64,000 nt of DNA from Ahaetulla prasina (taxonomy: Eukaryota > Chordata > Lepidosauria > Squamata > Colubridae), in contig NC_080539.1 in NCBI RefSeq assembly GCF_028640845.1, positions 369,811,233 to 369,875,232 of the forward strand, given 5' to 3'. The notes beneath the pieces were generated by a model. It was not told the DNA's origin. It did no database searches and saw nothing but the letters and a program-made list of their open reading frames with translations. Position numbers and translations under genes: made by a program. Shown here in pieces: positions 41,101-51,236 of this stretch. Within the stretch, counting starts at the first letter, position 1. Each line of letters begins with the position of its first letter.

Positions 41101-41283
41101 AAAAATTTGGAATTTCTAAATCTGCCTCCAAATCAGGAATTTGCTGCTGGTCAGCTGGCTTTCTTGGTGGGAAGGAACGGCCAGCTAAACCCAGGTCGGT
41201 GGCTTCCCACAACCCCCAGGTAGGGCTAAATTGGGGTTTGAACTGAGAATCCGCCGAAGTGTTTGGTTCTTGGGCAGCATATG
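41101..41283. other. No gene recognised
   Basis: Short unique stretch between a SINE and a MITE. Confidence 0.4.
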
Positions 41284-41611
41284 CAGGTAGTCCTCAACTT
41301 ACAACCATTTGTTTAGTGACCGTTCAAAGTGACAAAGTTCAAAGTGACTTATGACTGTTTTTCACCCTTACAACCGTTTTGGTCACGTGATCAAAAGTCA
41401 GACGCTTGCCAACTGACTTCATACTTAACGACGGTCGCGGGGTCCCAGGGTCTGCGACCTTCTGACGAGTCAAGACCATAAGGGAAGGCAGATTCACTTA
41501 ACAACCATGGCAAGAAAGGTCGTAAAATGGGGCAAAGTTTAATTAATTGTTTCACTTAGCAACGTAAATTCGGGGCTCGGTTGTGGTCGCAAATCCAGGA
41601 CTACCTGCATA
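41284..41611. mobile_element. Family T MITE, both ends present
   Basis: CAGGTAGTCCTCAACTTAC to AATCCAGGACTACCTG, shortened interior. Confidence 0.85.
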
Positions 41612-41663
41612 CTAAAATTGGGTCCGGAGGTTGCGTCTTTGTGGGAATTCAATCAATCGACCC

Positions 41664-42122
41664 CAAAGAGAGAATAACAAGAGTTGGAAGGGACCTCGTA
41701 GGTCATCTAATCCAACCCCCCAACCCCCCGCCCAAGCAGGAGACCCTACATCATTTCTGACAGATGGCAGTCCAGTCTCTTCTTCAAAGCCACCAGCGAT
41801 GAAGCTCCCACAACTTCTGGTGGCAAGCTGTTCCACTGGTTAATCGTCCTGACTGTTTCTCCTTAATTCCAGCTTGGTTCTCTCCTTGATTCACTTCCAT
41901 CCATGGTTTCTGGTAGTCAGATGAACAGAGTTGGAAGGGACCTTGTAGGTCATCTAGTCCAACCCCTCCCACCTCCGCCCAAGCAGGAGACCCTACACCA
42001 TTTCTGACAGATGGCAGTCCAGTCCCTTCTTGAAAGCCTCCAGCGATGAAGTTCCCACAACTTTTGAGGGCAAGCGAGTTCCACCGATCGATTGTTCTCA
42101 CTGTCAGGAAATGTTTCCTTAT
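41664..42122 (-). mobile_element. Two tandem CR1 3' ends
   Basis: The same CR1 terminal segment appears twice, about 259-265 bp apart: AGAGTTGGAAGGGACCTCGT near 41671 and AGAGTTGGAAGGGACCTTGT near 41929. Both encode the HWNSLPxKSCG-type end in degraded form. Tandem duplication or two nested insertions. Confidence 0.85.
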
Positions 42123-42284
42123 ATAGGCGAAAGGCATGCTTGTCAAAATCTCTCTAATGGGAGCCGGGACCCCCTTTTTATAATATCCCCCCCATCACAA
42201 AAAGTGGTGGGGGGGGTGTTTCCAGCTCCTCTCCTATTAGATTATCTGAGCAGGAGGCGATTCCCTGAAAATGGAGCCAGGTTT

Positions 42285-42925
42285 CTTTTTCTTTTCTTTT
42301 TTTTAATAAAAAAGTTTTATTTCCATTTTCCAACAACCTATTCAATATACCGTCTCTTATTCAACATTAGTCATTAACTTTCATTTGTTACTTATTCGGA
42401 CCTGCCCAGCTACCACTTCCTTCCTTAACAAACCTTTCCTCCTCCCTTCTCTACTGCTTTCTTCATCCTTCCTCTCCTTTGCTTTTCTACATCCTCTCCT
42501 CCTTCCCCACTCTTCTCTTCCACCCTTTCTAACCCTCTCTCTTTCCCCTTTCTTCTTCCTCTCCTTTCCCCCTTTTCTACCTCTCTTTTCCTACCTACTT
42601 CCTTCCTTCACTCTCCTCCTCTTCTCCCTTTCCATTCCCTTCTGAAATGGCAGCTGAGCAGCCCCGCTTTCATTTCAAATTATTTCTATTTCTTAATTAC
42701 GTATCTTCAATCATTCCTTTACATTGATCCTTCATCCCCCTCTCCCCGCTTCCTCCTCCCTCCCCGAGACTTCCCAGAACAAAGTACAGGGTATAAGATT
42801 AACAATCATAAATTAAAATACAACATAAGTCATAATCCATAGTCACTCCTCTCTCTAAGACCTTAACTCCCCTTCCAGAAACAAAAAAGTACATTCTTCT
42901 TCCAGTCCATTATTTATGCACGAGG
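42285..42925 (-). mobile_element. L1 LINE 3' UTR
   Basis: Minus strand ends AAATAAAACTTTTTTATTAAA. The C/T-rich plus-strand block 42410-42640 and CATAATCCATAGTCACTCCT match both halves of the 62-kb L1. Also related to 5580-6322. Confidence 0.8.
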
Positions 42926-42929
42926 TGGG

Positions 42930-43570
42930 AGAAGAAGAACGAGGAAACGGCCGTGGAGGAGGGGAAAAAAAACTACGTTCCCCACAAGCCCTTGCGCGCG
43001 GCTGGAGCCGTGCCCCCGCCCCTTCTCCCCCCTCCTCCCTCCCCGCGCTCTGCCCTGTCAATCAAAGTAACGTGGGCTCCCCAAGCCTGCTCGCTCCTGA
43101 TTGGCCGCTGGCTCTAATTGCAACCCATTGATCTCACCCAGGCGAGGTTCTCCTGTTGGCCATCAATCAAGCATTAGCGGGGGAAAGGAGGGGAGGGAGG
43201 GGGGGAAAGATGGAGAGGGGGGGAGAGAGAGAGCAGACGGGCTGCCGATCAAAAGCCGGCGCTCTCCAGGGCTGCCTTCCAAAAAAAAAAAAATAAACCA
43301 AAAAAAAAACCCTACTTGGCTTTGCTTCGCCCTGGCCTGAAAGCCCAGAAGCAGACACCGTTTTTTTGGGGTTGTTTTTTTTTGCAAAAGGCCGCCGGGG
43401 ATGCTTGCAAAGCGGCGCGCGATCAGCGTGCCTCTGAGCATGGGCAGAGGGAGCGCCGCTCTCCCGGGAAGGGGCCAGGGGCTTTGCGGCCAGCCCGAAG
43501 TCGGGGAACGGGGGGGGGCGGGGCAAAGGACTCTGGGGGAAGGGGGGGGTTCCTGTGTTCACCTGGTATC
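42930..43570. promoter_or_regulatory. CpG-rich promoter-like island
   Basis: AACTACGTTCCCCACAAG followed by CCCTTGCGCGCGGC (42971-43000) closely resembles the SBF/ZNF143 promoter motif. GCCCCTTCTCC and CCCCGCGCTC (Sp/KLF-like), GATTGGCCG (CCAAT box) and AGCGGCGCGCGATC follow. Short unstable-looking frames cross it but no exon with homology is seen. It may drive an unlisted or non-coding transcript or the divergent neighbour of TLE2. Confidence 0.45.
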
Positions 43571-43747
43571 TAAACCCGGGTTTAAGGAAACGGGAGGGGC
43601 TGCCTTTTCACACGTTAAGAGTTGGCACTTCTTCCCGAGCGAGGAAAGCAAGGAGGCGATCGGGTGGATGGCCACGTAGGAATGGGGGATCCGGGGAAAA
43701 CCAGGATTTCTCAGGTTTTTGCAAGCGGGAAAGCGGGTTGTGGGTGT
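43571..43747. other. Unassigned sequence downstream of the CpG island
   Basis: Unique and moderately GC-rich. A possible donor CTG|GTATCTAA occurs at about 43566. No support for an exon. Confidence 0.35.
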
Positions 43748-45005
43748 GAACTTCCAGAATTTCCCAGCCAGTTTCTGACTACAGTTCCTAGGATTCTTCA
43801 GCCAGCATTAGTGGACTACAGATCCCAGAATTCCCCAGCCAGCATTAGTAGATTTCAGATCCCAGAATTCCCCAGCCAGCATTAGTGGACTTCAGATCCC
43901 AAAATTCCCCAGCCAGCATTAGTAGATTTCAGATCCCAGAATTCCCCAGCCAGCATTAGTGGACTTCAGATCCCAGAATTCCCCAGCCAGCATTAGTGGA
44001 CTTCAGATCCCAGAATTCCCCAGCCAGCATTAGTGGACTTCATATCCCAGAATTTCCCAGCCAGTTTCTGACTACAATTCCTTGGATTCTTCAGCCAGCA
44101 TTAGTGGACTTCAGATCCCAGAATTCCCCAGCCAGCATTAGTGGACTTCAGATCCCAGAATTCCCCAGCCAGCATTAGTGAACTTCAGATCCCAGAATTC
44201 CCCAGCCAGCATTAGTGGACTTCAGATCCCAGAATTCCCCAGCCAGCATTAATAGATTTCAGATCCCAGAATTCCCCAGCCAGCATTAGTGAACTTCAGA
44301 TCCCAGAATTCCCCAGCCAGCATTAGTAGATTTCAGATCCCAGAATTCCCCAGCCAGTTTCTGACTACAATTCCTTGGATTCTTCAGCCAGCATTAGTGG
44401 ACTTCAGATCCCAGAATTCCCCAGCCAGCATTAGTGGACTTCAGATCCCAGAATTCCCCAGCCAGCATTAGTGAACTTCAGATCCCAGAATTCCTCAGCC
44501 AGCATTAGTGGACTTCAGATCCCAGAATTCCCCAGCCAGCATTAATAGATTTCAGATCCCAGAATTCCCCAGCCAGCATTAGTGAACTTCAGATCCCAGA
44601 ATTCCCCAGCCAGCATTAGTAGATTTCAGATCCCAGAATTCCCCAGCCAGCATTAGTAGATTTCAGATCCCAGAATTCCCCAGCCAGCATTAGTGGACTT
44701 CAGATCCCAGAATTCCCCAGCCAGCATTAATAGATTTCAGATCCCAGAATTCCCCAGCCAGCATTAGTGGATTTCAGATCCCAGAATTCCCCAGCCAGCA
44801 TTAGTGGACTTCAGATCTCAGAATTCCCCAGCCAGCATTAGTGGACTTCAGATCCCAGAATTCCCCAGCCAGCATTAGTAGATTTCAGATCCCAGAATTC
44901 CCCAGCCAGCATTTGTGACTACAATTCCTAGGATTCTTCATCTAGCATTAGTGAACTTCAGATCCCAGAATCCCCCAAGCCAGCATTTGTGGACTTCAAC
45001 TCCCA
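43748..45005. repeat. 37-bp minisatellite, about 33 monomers, with 293-bp higher-order repeat
   Basis: The monomer reads ACTTCAGATCCCAGAATTCC then CCAGCCAGCATTAGTGG. A variant monomer (TTTCTGACTACAATTCCTTG) recurs at 43772, 44065 and 44358, exactly 293 bp apart, and a related one at 44912. The monomer matches the centre of the FB arm (CTTCAACTCCCAGAATTCCC, CAGCCAGC). Confidence 0.95.
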
Positions 45006-45033
45006 CAGTATTGTTGAGAGTTGAGAAAAACTA

Positions 45034-45240
45034 GAGCAGGGGGTCACCAACCTTGGGGCTGCAGCTCACTAGTGGGCCGCAGCCTGTTCAGAAATGAGCC
45101 GTGGAAGCGACGGCTGAGCATGCGTGGGTGTGCACTTGTGCAAGCAGTGAGCGAGCGCATGCATGAAGCTCCCATTTGTGCAAGCAGTGGGTGCATGTGC
45201 CCACAGTTCGGGCAAATGGAGCTGTGTGTGTGCGCATGTG
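45034..45240. mobile_element. hAT-like MITE fragment (CAGGGGGTCACCAACCTTGG)
   Basis: Left end as named; interior GGGCCGCAGCCTGTTCAGA and GCATGCGTGGG blocks. No right end is visible before the next family T start. Confidence 0.55.
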
Positions 45241-45338
45241 TAGTCCTAGACTTACAACCATTTGTTTAGTGACAGTTCAAAGTTACGACTGCACTGAAAA
45301 ACGTGACTTACGACCGACCTCCTCCTTATGATTCTGAC
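45241..45338. mobile_element. Family T MITE, left end only
   Basis: GTAGTCCTAGACTTACAACC to ACTTACGACCGACC. Confidence 0.75.
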
Positions 45339-45339
45339 A

Positions 45340-46290
45340 GGATCCCAGTCAGGTGAAATGCTCCTGTAGTAATGGTGGCGAGTGGTTCGGAGAACTGGTA
45401 GCAAAAATCCTTCTCCACCCCCACCCCCCATGCCCAGCTCAGTCACTCGATCATCAGAGCCTTTTTTTTTTTTTACTTTTAAAAGCATTTTTTTTTATTT
45501 GCATTTATATCCCGCCCTTCTCCAAAGACTCAGGGCGGCTTACACTGTGTTAAGCAATAGTCTTCATCCATTTGTATATTATATACAAAGTCAACTTTTA
45601 TTGCCCCCAACAATCTGGGTCCTCATTTTACCTACCTTATAAAGGATGGAAGGTTGAGTCAACCTTGGGCCTGGTGGGACTTGAACTTGCAGTAATTGCA
45701 AGCAGCTGCTGTTAATAACAGACTGTCTTAGCAGTCTGAGCCACCAGAGGCTCCTATTTGGCCAAATAGGTTGTAAAAAAAATGCTTTTAAAAGTAAAAA
45801 AATAAAAAAAAAAGGCTCTGACAATCAGGCAACTAAGCTGGGATCGTCAGCCTTTTCCTTACCTTTAAAAAACATTTTTTAAAAGGTTAAAATAGCTGAA
45901 GCCTGCTAGGCAAAAAATGGGGGGTTCGGTTTTGAGAGAGAGAGAGAAAGAAAGAGGGAGGGAAGGAAGGAAGGAAGGAAGGAAAGAAAAAGAAAGAAAG
46001 AAAGAAAGAAGAGGGAGGGAGGGAGGGAAGGAAGGAAGGAAGGAAGGAAAAAGGAGAGGAAGGAAGGACTACAAACCTGGAACTAGACACAGCTTCAGAG
46101 GATAATCCAGGGCTGGAAGGGACCTGGAGATCATTTAGTCCAACCCTGCTCCAGCAGGACATTGTTAGTGAGTTTCTGTCTTTTGATCCCCCCAGTCACA
46201 CAGTTACAAAGCCACGCCCACCCAGTCACATGACCCAGCCAAGCCACGCCCACAGAACCTGTAGGAAAGAAATTTAGATTTCACCATTGA
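45340..46290. mobile_element. H1 hAT MITE, long composite form with nested SINE
   Basis: CAGTCAGGTGAAATGCTCC to TTAGATTTCACCATTG. Same module order as 12634-13677: hairpins, nested S1 SINE, GA-rich microsatellite (45930-46060), CR1-like GGGCTGGAAGGGACCTGGAG, GCCACGCCCAC repeats. Confidence 0.75.
45498..45760 (-). mobile_element. S1 SINE
   Basis: Minus strand GCCTCTGGTGGCTCAGACTG to CCGCCCTGAGTCTTTGGAGA. Same orientation as the SINE in the 12.6-kb composite, but the junction is about 15 bp away. Confidence 0.87.
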
Positions 46291-46299
46291 TCCCAGTGG

Positions 46300-46735
46300 T
46301 GGGATAATCAAAACTCCAGCCCTTTGCAACCCTTTTATTCATATTCCACAAGCAACGTAAACAGAGAAAAGTTGGTTTTGTGGCAAGAAAAGGTGTAAAA
46401 TGGGGCAAAATTCACTTAACAAATTTCTCACTTAGCAACATAAATTTTGGGTTTCCCCCAGGTTTTTAATTTACAAGTGAGGTCCAGCTGTCTTGGGGGG
46501 AAAATAACACAAGAAACTAAAAAAATTCTGTTTAAACCTGATTAAGGGCTGAAATTACTTTTTTCCCCATTTTTTTTTAAAAGGGATGAGGTCAGCTATT
46601 TTTTTAAAGCATTCTGTGAAAAACCAGATAAGTTAGTAACCCGGTTGTTAAACCAATCCAGCTTCCCCATTGACTTGGCCAGTCAGAAGGTCGCAAAACG
46701 AGACCTCGTGACACTGGGACACCGCCACCATCATA
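46300..46735. mobile_element. Fragments of family T MITEs
   Basis: GGGGCAAAATTCACTTAACA (46397-46440) and AGTTAGTAACCCGGTTGTTA to GACCTCGTGACACTGGG (46630-46730), separated by about 170 unassigned bases. Confidence 0.6.
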
Positions 46736-47018
46736 AAGGGCCTCTGGTGACTCAGCAGACTAAGTCTGTCTTGTTATTAACACAGCTGCTTGCAATTACT
46801 GCAGGTTCAAGTCCCACCAGGCCCAAGGTTGACTCAGCCTTCCATCCTTTATAAGGTAGGTAAAATGAGGACCCAGATTGTTGGGGGCAATAAAAGTTGA
46901 CTTTGTATATAATATACAAATGGATGAAGACTATTGCTTAACACTGTGTAAGCCGCCCTGAGTCTTCGGAGAAGGGCGGGATATAAATTCAAATAAAAAT
47001 AAATAAAAAATAAAGACG
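46736..47018 (+). mobile_element. S1 SINE, complete
   Basis: GGGCCTCTGGTGACTCAGCA, B box GGTTCAAGTCC, CCTTTATAAGGTAGGTAAAA, tail CCGCCCTGAGTCTTCGGAGA and an (AAATA)n end. It is the best reference copy in the window. Confidence 0.92.
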
Positions 47019-47024
47019 AACTAG

Positions 47025-47196
47025 CTGCCAAGTATCTGAATTTTGTTCACACTTTATCAACGACAGTGATTCGCTTATTTGGCAAAAAAAAAAAAAAATG
47101 GGGCTAAACTCACTTAACAAATGTCTCACAGAAACATTAAAACAGAAATTTTAGGAGCAATTGCGGTCGTAAGTCGTAGACTACCCATACATATGC
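47025..47196. mobile_element. Family T MITE, right part
   Basis: GCTGCCAAGTATCTGAATTT to AAGTCGTAGACTACCCATAC; probably the MITE into which the S1 SINE inserted. Confidence 0.7.
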
Positions 47197-47275
47197 TGCC
47201 TTGAGCCGAAGAAAACAGGGCTGGATAAAAACGAAAAGAATATACAAAAATTATATTGACAGCGGCCACTGCCCA

Positions 47276-47410
47276 ATTTTTATATTTTATTTTATTTTAA
47301 TTTAATTTATTATTTTATTTTATTTTTTATTTTATTATTATTATTTTATTTTATTTATTTTATTATTTATTTATTGTATTGTGTTCATTTATTTTATATT
47401 TTTTATTATT
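47276..47410. repeat. (TTTTA)n / (TTTA)n low-complexity block
   Basis: A/T-only pentamers and tetramers for about 130 bp. Confidence 0.95.
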
Positions 47411-47429
47411 TTTTTTAATTTGCCAACCA

Positions 47430-47605
47430 TCTCGCCACAAACCCCGCCCCCTTGTGTGTCGCAGGAAGTCCACAAAAAAAAAAAAAGGGAGGGGAGTGTT
47501 GAGGGAGCGGTGGCGGCCGCCATCTTGACTTTTTTGACCTGCCCTGTAGCCAGCCCTGCTGAATTTCCTTCCTTTGCTTGAACGCAGCCTGAACCAACCC
47601 CACAG
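47430..47605 (+). promoter_or_regulatory. Promoter-like segment with YY1-type GCCGCCATCTTG
   Basis: CCCCGCCCCCTT (Sp/KLF-like, about 47442), CAGGAAGTCC (ETS-like, 47462) and GCGGCCGCCATCTTGACTT (47512-47530). The last matches the strong YY1 motif usually found just downstream of transcription starts. No ORF or donor supports a gene here. Confidence 0.35.
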
Positions 47606-48195
47606 ACGGAAGCCACACACAACCTGCTTGGTTGAAAACGGGGGTGGGGGGGGTTGCCTCCTCCGTGCAATTGTGTGAAGGAGAACAGCCGTTGCCGCTA
47701 CCCTGCAGACTGGAAACACACACACACACACACACAAAACAAGCACACACACACACACCTCTCCCTAAAAGCCAGTTGTCTGCATTCTCCAAAGCAGCTG
47801 CACGGGCTAAATATTTCATAGCTCCTGTTTCTCCCTAATCTTTTATTAATTCCGTTAGTTGCGGTTGCCAAAGCTGGCAGCTCGCGTGGGAGGCGAGTGT
47901 GTGAAAAAAAAAAAAAAGAACTCTCATTACCCCTCCTCCCAACCCAACACCCCCCCCCATCCCATGGATCAGGGTATCTTGAGATGTGGACTTCAATTCC
48001 CAGAATTCCCCCAGGCAGCGGAGGAAGATGGCGCAGATCGCCTCTTGGGGTGTGTGTGTGTGTGTGTTGTGCAGGATCACTTAAAAGCTGGAGTAGATGA
48101 CAAGGAAAGCCCCCCCCCCAACTTCCCACGCCCAGATATCAGCCTCCCCCCCCCACTCTTCATATTTGCAAGTTTTAGCTGCACCGTAGTCCCCA
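47606..48195. other. Unique sequence with CA/GT microsatellites
   Basis: (AC)n at 47716-47735 and 47744-47757, (GT)n at 48050-48068. Otherwise unique, with TAATCTTTTATTAATTCC followed by GTTAGTTGCGGTTGCC near 47838-47870. A GGACTTCAATTCCCAGAATT piece of FB lies at 47987-48007. Confidence 0.5.
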
Positions 48196-48199
48196 AGGA

Positions 48200-48712
48200 C
48201 GACGGGAAATCCTCGACTTAACGACCACGGTTGGAACCAGAATTTCATGTGGCTGAGCAAGGCCATTGTTAAGCGAATCGTTCTCGATTTTACGACCTTT
48301 CTTTGGCCACCGTTAAGCGAATCGCGGCGGGCGTTCAGCGAATCGCGCGGTCATTAAACAAATCCAGCTTCCCTCATCGAAGTTGCCTGTTGGCAGCTTG
48401 CTGGGGAGGTCGCAGACGGCAATCGTGGGATGCTGCCACTGTCGCAAATACATGGTAGAGGAGGTCTCCTGCTTGGGTGGGGTGGGGGGAGGTTGGACTA
48501 GATGACCTACAAGATCCCTTCCACCTGTGTTAACCTTTTAAATACATGTCAGTTGCCAAACATCTGGATTTTGATTTTGTGGTGGTGGGAGGCTACTACA
48601 GTGGTCGTAAGTGTGAGGAGCCGCCATTTTGTTCAGTGCAGTTGGAATTTCGAATGGACAACAAATGAATGGAGGTACCATAAGTCGAGGACTAACTGTA
48701 GAAAGTTGTCTC
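48200..48712. mobile_element. Family T MITE interrupted by a SINE/CR1 tail
   Basis: AATCCTCGACTTAACGACCA to AAGTCGAGGACTAACTGTAG. At 48452-48535 it is interrupted by GGTTGGACTAGATGACCTAC, a CR1-type SINE tail. Confidence 0.78.
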
Positions 48713-48893
48713 CGTTTACCATAACGGACTGGTCTCCATTCTTAACAGGGACTAGAACCTTATATTAATTACCACAGACGCTAGGAATATCAAAGCATGC
48801 TATTTTCTGGTTATAACCAGAAAATAACTTTCGACAGGTGAATTAGGTTGCGGTTGCACAAGAATCTGGGTTAAACGGAGGCTGGCTTATTTA
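48713..48893. other. No gene recognised
   Basis: Contains a small inverted repeat around TTTTCTGGTTATAACCAGAAAA (48802-48823). Confidence 0.5.
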
Positions 48894-48895
48894 AA

Positions 48896-49292
48896 GGTAG
48901 TCCTCAATTTATGACATATTGAGCCCACTCTTGCTGAATGAGGAAGTTGTTGAGTGAGTTTTGCTCTCTTTTAACGATCTTTCTTGCCACCGTTGTTAAT
49001 TGAATCATTACAGTTCTTAAGTCAGCAACACGGTCGTTAAGTGAATCTGGCTTTCCCCTTGACTGTGCTTGTCAGAAAGGTGCAAAAGGGGATCACATGA
49101 CATCACACACACGCACCCCGGACACTGCAATGGTCATAAATACGAGACAATTGCCAAGCATCTGAATTTTGATCATGGGGATGCTGCAGCCGGTTGTGGG
49201 TGTGGAAAACTGATCAAAAGTCACTTTTTTTCAGTGCTGTTGTAACTTTGGACAGTCACTAAATGAACCATCGTACGTAGAGGACTACCTGT
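48896..49292. mobile_element. Family T MITE, both ends
   Basis: AGGTAGTCCTCAATTTATGA to TACGTAGAGGACTACCTGTG. Confidence 0.88.
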
Positions 49293-49389
49293 GCTTATTA
49301 ATTTGCATCCCACCTTTTTCATTTGTACAAAATAACTCAAAATCAGTACGCAGCAACAACCAGTGTGCCCTGTTTTAGTGTTCAGTTGC

Positions 49390-49960
49390 ATAAAGGCACC
49401 TCTATAACTGTCTGGTTCGGTTCTGCAACCCAACAAGAAAAACACAGACTTCAGAGGATCATTAGAACTGCAGAAAAAATAATTGCTACCAACCTGCCTT
49501 CCATTGAGGACCTGTTTACTGCACGAATCAAGAAGAGGGCCGTGAAAATATTTACAGACCCCTCGCATCCTGGACATAAACTGTTTCAACTCCTACCCTC
49601 AAAACGACGCTATAGAGCACTGCACACCAGAACAACTAGACACAAGAACAGTTTTTTCCCAAAGGCCATCACTCTGCTAAAGAAATAATTCCTTCAACAC
49701 TGTCAGACTATTTACTGAATCTGCACTATTAATCTTCTCATCGTTCCCATCACCAATCTCTTTCCACTTATGACTGTATGACTATAACTTGTTGCTGGCA
49801 ATCCTTATGATTTATATTGATATATTGACCATCAATTGTGTTGTAAATGTTGTACCTTGATGAACGTATTTTTTCTTTTATGTACACTGAGAGCATATGC
49901 ACCAAGAGAAATTCACACTTGGCCAATAAAATATTCTATTCTATTCTATTCTATTCTATA
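49390..49960 (+). mobile_element. ATTCT-LINE 3' part
   Basis: Open frame from about 49323 to 49688 with TVWFGSATQQEKHRLQRI to FFPKAITLLKK, then the 3' UTR and (ATTCT)4. Near-intact coding sequence implies a fairly recent insertion. Confidence 0.93.
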
Positions 49961-50405
49961 AATCCAGCCGGGAAAACCGACTCACTGCTGTTTTTAGGCC
50001 CCATATAGTGGCTTGTAATATCTGCAGCTCCCCCTAATTTGGAGGTGCAATGCCTTGAGGTGACAGGGGTTCCCACATCGGGTTAAACAACCACCCAGCT
50101 TCCCTGGTTTGGGCTTGGCAGATGGTAGGAAGCAGCTGCTGTGGCTGATAAGCCTTGGTTTGTGGTTTCCCACAAGGACAGCTCCGGCCAAGGTCACCGG
50201 CATTGAAATGTCCAACTCAAACCAACTGTGGTTTATCAACTGTGGAGACGGTTAGCGGCATCAAATTTCTGCGCGTGCGGCTAACGAGTAGGCTGACTTG
50301 GTCGCTCAACAGCGAGACGCTGGTGAAGCGGGCACAGCAGCGCCTTCATTTTCGGGGTCGCATGAGAAAAGCACATCATCCTCCCCCTCACCATTTTCTA
50401 TAGAG

Positions 50406-51236
50406 CAGGGCAGTGGTGGGATTCAGCCAGTTCGCACCTATTCGGGAGAACCGGTTGTTAACTTTCTAAGCAGTCCAGAGAACCGGTTGTTGGAAGAAAT
50501 CTTATTTTCCACTTTACAGGGCTAATCCTGTAAGGAAGGCAGGAAGGAAACATTCTGGTGGTGTTTCTAGCCTAAACTTTACCGCCCTGCTTACAGAAAC
50601 TGCCTCTCTGGTTAACCCTTAGTACATTGTAACAGCTAAAGCGAAGCGCCCATCCACGTGAGTGATGTTGAGTTGGTCACGCCCACACAGTCACATGACC
50701 ACCGAGCCACGCCTACCCAGCTGGTCATTAGGGCAGAGAACCGGTTGTTACATTATTTGAATCCCACCACTGGAGCAGGGGTGTCAAACTCAAGGCCCGA
50801 GGGCCAGATCCAGCCCGCGGGGTGCTTAGATCTGGCCCAAAGGGCCACCTGGAAACAGCAAAGGACCAGCCCACAGTGGCTCTGCCAGCAAAAACAGAGC
50901 TCAGGAGGGCTGCACGCAGCCGTCCCAGGCTCCATTCCTCAGCCGCGATGGCCTCCTGCAGCCCTCTGCCAGCAAAAATGGAGTTTGGGAGGCCTGCCTG
51001 TGGCCCCCTGAGCTTCATTTTCACTGGCAGAGGGCTGCAGGAGGCTGTCGTGGCCAAAAACAGGGCCCAGGAGCCCATTTTCATGGCAGAGCACTTGGCC
51101 CACCACAGGCGCCCCTGATATGAATGATGTCATGCTGGGCACGCCCACTCCAGCCACTCCTCCCCTGGCGCCCCCACCGTCAAGGTCAAACATAACCCTG
51201 ATGTGGTCCTCCATGAAATTGAGTTTGACACCTCTG
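50406..51236. mobile_element. H2 hAT element, interrupted near its left tip
   Basis: CAGGG at 50406 is its first five bases. After the nested H1 it resumes as CAGGGGTGTCAAACTCAAGG (50776) and ends GAGTTTGACACCTCTG (51236). Flanks CTATAGAG and TCGTAGAG share TAGAG. GGGCCAGATCCAGCCCGCGG is typical of this family. Confidence 0.8.
50411..50772. mobile_element. H1 hAT MITE with perfect TIR and perfect 8-bp TSD
   Basis: CAGTGGTGGGATTCA to TGAATCCCACCACTG (15/15 inverted), flanked by GAGCAGGG on both sides (50403-50410, 50773-50780). This fixes the H1 family as hAT. 362 bp, non-coding. Confidence 0.95.

Noticed and set aside
16100..43000. TLE5 (AES) exons upstream of TLE2, expected from mammalian gene order
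   Set aside because: I looked for the conserved YYEMSYG, AEIVKRL and HQQQVL coding blocks on the minus strand beyond exon 1 and found none in the window.
43748..45005. CRISPR array
   Set aside because: The units are contiguous 37-mers without unique spacers in a vertebrate genome; it is a minisatellite.
12634..46290. H1 composite plus SINE moved together as one transposon
   Set aside because: The SINE junctions in the two copies are about 15 bp apart, which favours separate insertions; kept only as a hotspot observation.
47363..47840. Cys/Val and His/Thr-rich frames around 47.4-47.8 kb
   Set aside because: Created by the CA microsatellite and TTTTA block; no conserved domain or splice support.
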